A DNA stretch of 32,394 nt from M0108 sp937862735 (GTDB lineage: Bacteria > Pseudomonadota > Gammaproteobacteria > Chromatiales > Chromatiaceae). Below the pieces are notes generated by a model. That model saw only the letters and a list, made by a program, of their open reading frames with translations. It made no database searches and was not told the origin of the DNA. Positions 24,506 through 32,394 of this stretch are shown piece after piece. The position numbers and the translations under genes were made by a program. Numbering within the stretch: the first letter of the stretch is position 1; every line of letters starts with the position of its first letter. The stretch covers positions 1-32,394 of the forward strand of contig CALMDH010000314.1 of assembly GCA_937862735.1 (NCBI GenBank). Direction: 5' to 3'.

Positions 24506-25066
24506 TCAGCCTGGGGTCACTGGGGTGGCGTGACCGAGCAAGTGAAAAAACAATCCCCAGTCGAAGGCCTGGCCGGGATCGGTTTTACGGGTTGGCGCGA
24601 TGTGGCTGTGACCGACGATGCGCTGGGGGATGATGGCGGGAAAAAAGGCCATGATGGCGCGGCTGGTATCCGCCAGGACCTGGTATTGGGCGGGTGCGTA
24701 GGGGATGTCGTCCGTTCCCTCCAGTTCGATGCCGATGGAAAAGTCGTTGCAGCGTTCCCGCCCCTGAAAAGCGGAGACCCCGGCATGCCAGGCGCGCTTG
24801 GTGAGAGCGACGTACTGGATCAGTTCCCCGTCGCGGCGGATGAGGAGGTGGCTGGAGAGCTTGAGCCCGGCGATGGGTCCGAAGTAGGGATGGGCACCGG
24901 GGTCGAGGCGGTTCTGGAAGAGGGCGTCGATCCAGGGGCCGCCGAACTCGCCTGGCGGCAGGCTGACCCCGTGAATCACCAGGAGATCCACTTGGGTATC
25001 CGGAGGCCGTTCGTCCCAGTTGGGGGAGGGAACCTGTCGGGCTTGAGGCAGCCAGGCCAGCGCCAT
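24506..25066 (-). CDS. ampD: 1,6-anhydro-N-acetylmuramyl-L-alanine amidase AmpD
   Basis: 186-residue cytosolic zinc amidase of peptidoglycan recycling; it removes the peptide from anhydro-muropeptides and so controls AmpR-type signalling. Zinc ligands are visible: His in LLVIHGVSLP (near residue 32), His in IVGHSHIAP and Asp in RKTDPGQAFDW. LGHLTKRAWHAG-like and IGIELEGTD elements of the Amidase_2 fold are also present (here ALTKRAWHAGVS and SIGIELEGTDD). It lies 18 bp after the CBS gene, inside the DUF1538 cluster. Whether it belongs functionally to that cluster or is just co-transcribed is open. Confidence 0.94.
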   Translation of the reverse strand: MALAWLPQARQVPSPNWDERPPDTQVDLLVIHGVSLPPGEFGGPWIDALFQNRLDPGAHPYFGPIAGLKLSSHLLIRRDGELIQYVALTKRAWHAGVSAFQGRERCNDFSIGIELEGTDDIPYAPAQYQVLADTSRAIMAFFPAIIPQRIVGHSHIAPTRKTDPGQAFDWGLFFHLLGHATPVTPG

Positions 25067-25084
25067 GGCGTGATCGCCGCGGGG

Positions 25085-25489
25085 TCAGAGGTGAGGCACC
25101 AGCCCTTTCATCACTAGGTCGGTGAGGCTGACCACCCCCAGTACCTCCCGGTCCTTGACCACCGGCGCCCGGCTGAGGTCGAAGCGGTCGAAGAGCCGGG
25201 CGCAGTAGCGGATGTCCATGTCCGGATGAACGGTGATGGCCGGCTTGACCATGATCTCATAGATGTTGACCCGATCCGGGGCGCGGCCCTTGGCCAGCAC
25301 CTCGCAGGCGATGTCCGAGAGGACGACGATGCCCAGTTCGTCATTCTCACTGCGCGGTTTGACGATCAGCGTCTTGGTATCGACGTGGCGCATGGCTTCG
25401 AGGGCGGCGGCGACCGTCGCCATGCCGTCCACCATGTCGAAGTGGGGCTTCATGACGTCGCGAACGCGGATCAGGGGATGGGTGGACAT
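25085..25489 (-). CDS. CBS-domain pair protein
   Basis: 134 residues made almost entirely of two CBS motifs. The first (VRDVMKPHFDMVDGMATV, then ELGIVVLSDIACEVL) covers residues 8-65; the second (VNIYEIMVKPAITVHPD, then APVVKDREVLGVVSLTDLV) covers 73-128. CBS pairs bind adenosyl nucleotides and tune channels, transporters and enzymes. It starts 3 bp after the PII-like gene, whose last codons hold its ribosome binding site (GGAG), so the two are translationally linked. With the PII-like protein it is the likely soluble sensor of the DUF1538 membrane proteins (inference). Confidence 0.88.
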   Translation of the reverse strand: MSTHPLIRVRDVMKPHFDMVDGMATVAAALEAMRHVDTKTLIVKPRSENDELGIVVLSDIACEVLAKGRAPDRVNIYEIMVKPAITVHPDMDIRYCARLFDRFDLSRAPVVKDREVLGVVSLTDLVMKGLVPHL

Positions 25490-25492
25490 GGT

Positions 25493-25843
25493 TCAAATCT
25501 CCTCTTCGACGAGCTGGGTCAGCTTACGGACCTGGTGATCGATGCCGACTGCGTCTTCCACATCGATCTGAAAGGCAATGCCCGAGCCGGGCTTGGCGCC
25601 GAAACCGGCCGCCTTGGCGATGGTTTCCAGGATGTGGCGGCTCAGGTGCTCCTCGACCAGCAGCATGATGACGTCGCGCTGGCTCTCCAGGCTCAGGCCG
25701 AAAAAGGTCTTGGTCTTTTCCACCCCCTCGCCGCGAGCCTGGTTGATGACGGTGGAGCCGGTGGCACCGGCCTTGCGGGCGGCGTCGAGAACGGCCTGGG
25801 TCGATCTATCCTCGACGAAGGCCAGGATCAGTTTGAAGTGCAT
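25493..25843 (-). CDS. PII-like (GlnB superfamily) signalling protein
   Basis: 116 residues, the normal length of a PII trimer subunit. The fold pattern is beta-alpha-beta: MHFKLILAFVED, then AARKAGATGSTVINQA. A T-loop region (ARGEGVEKTKTFFG, residues 36-49) follows, then a second half (RDVIMLLVEEHLSRHILETI). A B-loop-like segment, FGAKPGSGIAFQIDVEDAVGI, resembles the nucleotide-binding loop of GlnB/GlnK (GDGKIFV...AVRI). The T-loop lacks the uridylylated tyrosine of GlnB; Phe stands there. So it is not a standard nitrogen PII but one of the transporter-associated PII-like proteins. It is encoded between the DUF1538 pair and the CBS gene. ATP/ADP binding is likely; the effector is unknown. 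Confidence 0.82.
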   Translation of the reverse strand: MHFKLILAFVEDRSTQAVLDAARKAGATGSTVINQARGEGVEKTKTFFGLSLESQRDVIMLLVEEHLSRHILETIAKAAGFGAKPGSGIAFQIDVEDAVGIDHQVRKLTQLVEEEI

Positions 25844-25897
25844 GGATCTTAAACCTCAGGATACAGGGGGACCGGGGCGGAGGGACCGAGCCGGCAT

Positions 25898-26689
25898 TCA
25901 GGAGGAAGCCGGTGCAGCGGCCCGCGCCGCGCGCCGCGCGGCCCATGCGCTCAGTTGCGCGTAGCCCATGACGGTCATCATGGGGAAAAGACTGGCGAAG
26001 GCAATGAGACCGAAGCCATCCAGCATGGGGTTGCGGCCCGGGATATGGGTTGACAGACCCAGCCCCAGGGCCGCCACCAGGGGGACGGTCACCGTCGAGG
26101 TGGTGACGCCGCCGGAATCGTAAGCCAGCGCGACGATCATACGGGGGGCGTACCAGGTCTGGAGCAGCACGAAGACATAGCCGGTGATGATGTAATAAGG
26201 CAGGGGGGTTCCGGTGATGATGCGAAAGGCCCCCAAAGCGATGCCGATGGCGACCCCGATAGCAACGGCGACGCGCAAGCCCCAGGGCTGGATGGCCCCG
26301 CCGGACACCTCGCTTGCCTTCATGGCGACGGCGATCAGGGAAGGTTCGGCGATGGTGGTCGAGAAGCCAATGGTGGCGGCGAAGAGATAGATCCAACCGA
26401 ATTCCGTCCAGTCCACGCTGGTCTCGCTGCCGTCCAGACCCAGGAAGGCGGGCGCGGTGAGCTGTTCCGCCATTAGCTTGCCAAGGGGGAAGAGGGCACG
26501 CTCCAGACCTTCGATGAAGAGGGTCAGTCCGATGAGGACGAAGAAGAAGCCCAATAGCACCCGTGGCAGGTTGGCGATGGGGCGGCGGATGAGGAGGACC
26601 TGACTCCCCACCAGGATGATGATGATGGGCAGGATGTCCCAGATGGTGACCAGCAGAGTGTTCCAGAGGGAGAGGAGTTTTTCGATCAC
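25898..26689 (-). CDS. DUF1538 membrane protein (second copy of the cluster)
   Basis: 263 residues, about seven hydrophobic helices, motifs GFSTTIAEPSLIAVAMKA, YDSGGVTTSTVTVPLVA and GRNPMLDGFGLIAFAS. It starts with GTG at 26689, which overlaps the stop codon of the preceding DUF1538 gene by 4 bp (GTGA). The two are therefore translationally coupled and probably form a heteromer, equivalent to the two halves of longer two-domain DUF1538 proteins. A 54-bp gap separates it from the PII-like gene. It is closely similar to the copy at 23611-24390. The C-terminal tail is Ala/Arg-rich. Confidence 0.88.
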   Translation of the reverse strand: MIEKLLSLWNTLLVTIWDILPIIIILVGSQVLLIRRPIANLPRVLLGFFFVLIGLTLFIEGLERALFPLGKLMAEQLTAPAFLGLDGSETSVDWTEFGWIYLFAATIGFSTTIAEPSLIAVAMKASEVSGGAIQPWGLRVAVAIGVAIGIALGAFRIITGTPLPYYIITGYVFVLLQTWYAPRMIVALAYDSGGVTTSTVTVPLVAALGLGLSTHIPGRNPMLDGFGLIAFASLFPMMTVMGYAQLSAWAARRAARAAAPASS

Positions 26690-27420
26690 AGCAGGGCACC
26701 GTAACCCATGACGAAGATCATGGGGGTTAGCGAGGCGAAGGCGATGAGGCCGAAGCCGTCGATCATGGGGTTGCGGCCCTCGATACTGGAGGCCAGGCCC
26801 ACGCCCAGGGCGGCGACGAGCGGTACGGTAATGGTGGAAGTGGTGACCCCCCCCGAATCATAAGCGATGCCGATGATTTCCGGGGGGGCGAAGAAGGTCA
26901 TGATGACCACGCCGATGTAACCGATGATGATGAGATTCTGGATGGGAAAGCCGCGCAGGATGCGTAATACGCCGATGACGATGGCGGCCCCCACTGACAA
27001 GGCGACCGTGATCCGCAGACCATTGGCGTAATCTTCGCGCGCCGCCGGTTCATCCGTGATCCAGCCGCCGACGGCGGCGACATTGGCGGCCTCGTTGGCC
27101 ACCGCGATGAGGGCGGGCTCCGCCACCGTGGTACCAAAGCCCAGGGCGAAGGCAAAAATGAGCAACCAGATGAGGCTGCCTTTGGCGGCAAAATCCCAGG
27201 CCAGGGATTCGCCAATGGGAAAGAGCCCCAGTTTGAGGCCCTGGACGAAGAGGGTCAGGCCGATCAGGACCAAAAACATCCCCCAGAGCATGTCCAACAG
27301 GTTAGGGATGGGCTGCCCGAGCACGACCAATTGAAAAAAGGCAATGACGGCAATGATGGGGACCAGGTCCCTGAAGCTGTCGACCAGAGAGGTGAAGAGT
27401 TGCAGGATAAGGGCCTTCAT
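26686..27420 (-). CDS. DUF1538 membrane protein (first gene of the cluster)
   Basis: 244 residues, more diverged than the other two copies but with the same motifs: FALGFGTTVAEPALIAVA (about 91-108), YDSGGVTTSTITVPLVA and GRNPMIDGFGLIAFAS. Where its paralogues have a Gly-rich turn, it carries an acidic hydrophilic loop (TDEPAAREDYA, about residues 122-132). It is the first gene of the minus-strand cluster and diverges from nadC across a 180-bp intergenic region. Its stop overlaps the next start by 4 bp. Function is unknown; transport is inferred from topology. Confidence 0.88.
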   Translation of the reverse strand: MKALILQLFTSLVDSFRDLVPIIAVIAFFQLVVLGQPIPNLLDMLWGMFLVLIGLTLFVQGLKLGLFPIGESLAWDFAAKGSLIWLLIFAFALGFGTTVAEPALIAVANEAANVAAVGGWITDEPAAREDYANGLRITVALSVGAAIVIGVLRILRGFPIQNLIIIGYIGVVIMTFFAPPEIIGIAYDSGGVTTSTITVPLVAALGVGLASSIEGRNPMIDGFGLIAFASLTPMIFVMGYGALL

Positions 27421-27600
27421 CGCGGTGCGGTTGGGACGCTCCTGGGGATGCTATGTAATGACGCCCGCACGGAGCCAACGGTTGTTGGCGACTCGCCGGA
27501 GATCGGGGCCGAATGGCAAGTCTTCAGCGCAATTGGCGCGCGATTTTAACAAGATGGCAACAAATGACCAGAAATTCGCTAAGTCCGAGGTAAAAAAAAC

Positions 27601-28518
27601 ATGAACCGAGTCCACGAGACGCTCCAAACACCTTGCACCCCGGCTAGCAACCGAGGCGTGAATGGAACGAGCTGGCCTCCGCAGCCGCCAGATCCCGCCC
27701 TCGTCGCCGGTCAGGTAAGGATCGCCCTGGCCGAGGATCTGGGGGATGGCGATCGCACCGCTGCCCTCTTGCCGGCGGATCAGGTATCGCGGGTGGAACT
27801 GATCACCCGCCAGGAGGCGGTCATCTGCGGTCGCGCCTGGTTCGAGGAGGTCTTTCGCCAGATCGATCCGTGTGTCAGCGTTGCCTGGCAAGTCGTCGAT
27901 GGCGACCGGGTGGGGCCGGGCGATCGCCTCTGCGTGATCGAGGGGCCAACCCGCGCCCTCCTCACCGGGGAACGCACCGCCATGAATTTCCTCCAGACCC
28001 TCTCCGGCACCGCCACCCGGGCCTGGCGTTACGCCCGGGTGGTGGCCGATCTGCCGGTGCGCCTGCTCGATACCCGCAAGACGATCCCGGGCCTGCGTCT
28101 CGCGCAGAAGTACGCCGTGCGCTGCGGCGGTTGCCACAATCATCGGCTGGGCCTCCACGACGCCATCCTCATCAAGGAGAACCACATCCTGGCGGCGGGC
28201 TCCATCGCCGCGGCCCTCGACGCCGCCCATGCCCTGGCGGCGGGGGTGCCGGTGGAGATCGAGGTCGAGTCCTTGGCGGAGGTCGCGGAGGCCCTGGCCG
28301 CCGGCGCCACCCACCTGCTCCTCGATAACTTCAGCCCTGAGCAGATGCGTCAGGCCGTCATCCAGGTCGCCGGTCGCGCCCGGCTGGAGGCCTCCGGGGG
28401 CATCACCCTGGAGCGTCTGCGGGCGATCGCCGAGACCGGGGTGGACGAGATTTCCATTGGCGATCTCACCAAGGATCTCGACAGCGTCGATCTTTCCATG
28501 CGGTTTCTGCCCTCCTGA
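27601..28518 (+). CDS. nadC: Nicotinate-nucleotide pyrophosphorylase (quinolinate phosphoribosyltransferase)
   Basis: Converts quinolinate and PRPP to nicotinate mononucleotide, CO2 and PPi in de novo NAD synthesis. Conserved parts: ALAEDLGDGDRTAAL, ERTAMNFLQTLSGTAT, LDTRKTIPGLR, KYAVRCGGCHNHRLGLHDA, ILIKENHI, EIEVESL and LLDNFSPEQM. All substrate-contacting Arg, His and Lys positions of those motifs are present. Length is 305 residues, about 25 more than usual because of a Pro/Thr-rich N-terminus. The ATG at 27601 is supported by GAGGT 9 bases upstream. No other NAD genes are nearby. Confidence 0.95.
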   Translation: MNRVHETLQTPCTPASNRGVNGTSWPPQPPDPALVAGQVRIALAEDLGDGDRTAALLPADQVSRVELITRQEAVICGRAWFEEVFRQIDPCVSVAWQVVDGDRVGPGDRLCVIEGPTRALLTGERTAMNFLQTLSGTATRAWRYARVVADLPVRLLDTRKTIPGLRLAQKYAVRCGGCHNHRLGLHDAILIKENHILAAGSIAAALDAAHALAAGVPVEIEVESLAEVAEALAAGATHLLLDNFSPEQMRQAVIQVAGRARLEASGGITLERLRAIAETGVDEISIGDLTKDLDSVDLSMRFLPS

Positions 28519-28521
28519 CGG

Positions 28522-28556
28522 CCAGCCTGACGGCTGGTCTCCGAGGGGCCAGCCGT
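28522..28556 (+). terminator. Competing hairpins after nadC
   Basis: Three related half-sites occur in a row: CCAGCC (28522-28527), ACGGCTGG (28530-28537) and CCAGCCGT (28549-28556). The middle one can pair with either neighbour, as a 6-bp stem with a 4-base loop or an 8-bp stem with an 11-base loop. The position fits a terminator between nadC and the rlpA-like gene, but the following sequence has only scattered T residues. Confidence 0.4.
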
Positions 28557-28655
28557 GTTATCCTTGGACTTCCCTAGGTTATTGAACGTCCCGCGATATT
28601 CCTTAGTCTTTGTTTAAGCTAAGAATATTGGCTATCCATTCCCGGAGGTGGACGC

Positions 28656-29108
28656 TTGAACGAGAGCACCAGTCCTGGTTTCCAGGCACGCTATTCCAAC
28701 TCGCGGCTGGCCGGTTTGTCCCGAATCGCCCTGGTGATTGCCCTGGCCATGTCGCCCGCCATGCATGCCGAGGCGGGCAGTCACGGCAAAAAATCCGCTA
28801 AAACGACCCGGGTGGTGGATGGCCACCAGGTCGGCAAGGCTTCCTGGTATGGCCCTGGTTTCCATGGCAAGAAAACCGCTAGTGGCCAGGTCTTCAATCA
28901 ACACGCTCTGACCGCCGCCCATCCCCACCTGCCGCTGGGCAGCAGGGTCAAGGTCACCAACCTCAAGAATGGCAAGGAGGTGGAGGTGACCATCAACGAT
29001 CGCGGTCCCCACAAGGCCGGACGGATCATCGACCTCTCCCGGGCCGCTGCCAAGAAGATCGCCATGGGCGGACAAGCCCGGGTCAAGGTGGTCGCCATCC
29101 CCAACTGA
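28656..29108 (+). CDS. RlpA-like double-psi beta-barrel protein, secreted
   Basis: 150 residues. The start is TTG at 28656, fixed by GGAGGTG 7 bases upstream. A signal peptide with a long n-region (SRIALVIALAMSPAMHAEAG core) is followed by a compact DPBB domain: GKASWYGPGFHGKKTASGQVF, LPLGSRVKVTNLKNG, VTINDRGPHKAGRIIDLS. The catalytic Asp of RlpA lytic transglycosylases falls in the NDRGP/IIDLS region. The lipobox and SPOR domain of E. coli RlpA are missing, so it is a soluble periplasmic short form. It probably acts on denuded glycan strands or simply binds peptidoglycan. It is co-directional with nadC but has its own ribosome binding site and a hairpin in front. Confidence 0.88.
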   Translation: MNESTSPGFQARYSNSRLAGLSRIALVIALAMSPAMHAEAGSHGKKSAKTTRVVDGHQVGKASWYGPGFHGKKTASGQVFNQHALTAAHPHLPLGSRVKVTNLKNGKEVEVTINDRGPHKAGRIIDLSRAAAKKIAMGGQARVKVVAIPN

Positions 29109-29403
29109 CCAGGGCGGGGCCTGCAATCCTGCCCATAGTCATTTTCGTCGGTAACCCTTCAGACCCCTCTCCCCCACCCTCCCCCACCAGGGGGGAGGGT
29201 GGAAGAAAATCAGCAGGTAGTACTTTCTATGCCAGCCCAGGCATTGGGTGGTGACTGGTTGCCTGCGTCTAAGCTGACGCCCCTCCTGGCGGCATTCTCT
29301 GGCCTGATTCAGCAGAGTCCTGAACCGCGTCCAGGCTACTAAGTCTGGCCCAGGTGCTAGGATTATGGCGCGGGCGGGTCCCGAAAATTCATGTTCAACG
29401 CAT
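29109..29403. other. Intergenic region between the rlpA-like gene and clpB
   Basis: No gene is supported here. It holds a strong inverted repeat (29174-29202) and otherwise mixed sequence of lower GC than the genes. The minus-strand frame 29139-29414 (91 codons) has neither a family resemblance nor gene-like composition. Confidence 0.6.
29174..29202 (+). repeat. 12-bp inverted repeat downstream of the rlpA-like gene
   Basis: CCACCCTCCCCC (29174-29185) and GGGGGAGGGTGG (29191-29202) pair perfectly around ACCAG. The preceding CCCCTCTCCCCCACC resembles the C/G-rich interspersed palindromes scattered in many proteobacterial intergenic regions. It could terminate the rlpA transcript, but A, not T, follows on the plus strand. 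Confidence 0.6.
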
Positions 29404-29431
29404 CTTGAATTCACCCCCGCCTACCCAATTT
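29404..29431 (+). promoter_or_regulatory. Sigma32 (heat-shock) promoter of clpB
   Basis: CTTGAA (29404-29409) and CCCAATTT (29424-29431) are spaced by 14 bases. The E. coli RpoH consensus is CTTGAA, 13-14 bases, CCCCATnT, so only one base differs. It lies 40 bp before the clpB start, leaving a short leader with GCGGAG as ribosome binding site. Confidence 0.8.
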
Positions 29432-29470
29432 GGGATATATAACCCTATGAAGTAGCGGAGATTCCCAGTC

Positions 29471-32068
<2,598 letters not shown>

Positions 32069-32158
32069 TCTGGTCTTCTTGTGAGCGCTTTGGCAAATGC
32101 CAGTTCGGCCCTTTCATCGGCGGGGGTCCGGGTTATCGACCTCCGGGATCCTTGGCTG

Positions 32159-32199
32159 GATCAAGGTGTCATCTCGTCATCTCGGATGACGCCTTGATC
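32159..32199. terminator. Bidirectional terminator-like hairpin between clpB and the cytochrome gene
   Basis: GATCAAGG and GTCATC (32159-32166, 32168-32173) pair with GATGAC and CCTTGATC (32185-32190, 32192-32199). A T-G pair joins the two parts, which gives a 15-bp stem with an 11-base loop. It stands between two convergent genes, where a shared terminator is expected, though no U-run is present. Confidence 0.5.
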
Positions 32200-32245
32200 A
32201 ACCCTGGATAGCTAATCCGGCTTCTCTGGAGTCGATCCTATCGCC

Positions 32246-32394
32246 CTACTTGCGGGACAGCCAATCAGCAATGATGGCGAAATGCTCGTCGGATACCTCG
32301 CTGACGGCCGTCCGCATGGTGGTGGCCAGGGCATTGGTGCGGGCACCGTCCCGGATGTCGATCATTTGCCGTAACAGATAGCGCGCATTCTGAC
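32246..32394 (-). CDS. Probable class I cytochrome c, C-terminal end (5' part outside window)
   Basis: The last 49 codons before a TAG at 32246-32248 are open to the window edge. The peptide includes QNARYLLRQMIDIRDGAR and ends EVSDEHFAIIADWLSRK. This matches the C-terminal helix pattern of c553/c4-like monohaem cytochromes (a run like YLxxQLxxxxxGxR, then LSDEDIxAIAxYLA). The CxxCH site is outside the window, so the haem cannot be seen. The call rests on similarity remembered from the family. Confidence 0.6.
   Translation of the reverse strand, partial: QNARYLLRQMIDIRDGARTNALATTMRTAVSEVSDEHFAIIADWLSRK

Noticed and set aside
25806..26699. 297-codon minus-strand frame overlapping the second DUF1538 gene
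   Set aside because: A shifted reading of the DUF1538 gene; Pro/Arg/His-rich and without membrane segments, whereas the true frame has clear family motifs.
29139..29414. 91-codon minus-strand frame upstream of clpB
   Set aside because: It runs through the 12-bp inverted repeat and into the sigma32 promoter; no gene-like composition.

Overview
The window is one contiguous, GC-rich stretch of gammaproteobacterial chromosome. The gene content (rpsF-rpsR-DUF2232-rplI-dnaB-alr, radA, sbcDC, zapE, nadC, clpB) and protein sequence style suggest the Chromatiales, possibly a purple sulfur bacterium of the Chromatiaceae. That placement is inferred from memory of related proteins, not from a search. 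No rRNA, tRNA, CRISPR array or IS element was seen.

Layout. 1-419: 3' end of a WYL-domain regulator. 558-6816 (minus): ribosomal/replication operon rpsF, rpsR, DUF2232 membrane gene, rplI, dnaB and alr, with a good sigma70 promoter and a 5'-end hairpin in front of rpsF. dnaB carries a complete 422-residue intein with a LAGLIDADG endonuclease. 6981-8591 (plus): radA, divergent from rpsF, with an extra repeat-encoded segment. 8672-11461 (plus): wreck of an SNF2 helicase gene joined to the 3' end of a SWIM zinc-finger gene. 11583-12161: Uma2-family nuclease-fold gene. 12202-16285 (minus): a secreted protein of unknown function followed by an ABCG-like ABC transporter. 16388-22152 (minus): a CMD-Rieske fusion gene, sbcD and sbcC. 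22378-23583 (plus): zapE. 23611-27420 (minus): a cluster of three DUF1538 membrane proteins, a PII-like protein, a CBS-pair protein and ampD. 27601-29108 (plus): nadC and an rlpA-like gene. 29471-32068 (plus): clpB behind a near-consensus sigma32 promoter. 32246-32394 (minus): C-terminal end of a probable cytochrome c.

Two themes stand out. First, the DUF1538 x3 + PII-like + CBS cluster looks like an uncharacterised membrane transport or sensing system with nucleotide-responsive cytosolic partners. Three DUF1538 genes, two of them overlapping by 4 bp, share the operon-like run with two small nucleotide-binding-type proteins. Second, radA, the SNF2 remnant and the ABC transporter each carry a low-complexity segment built on a 9-bp (three-codon) period, each with a different unit sequence. 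The array sits at a domain boundary in frame in radA and the ABC gene, and exactly at the frame break in the SNF2 remnant. This suggests a lineage-specific process that seeds codon-phase minisatellites into genes.
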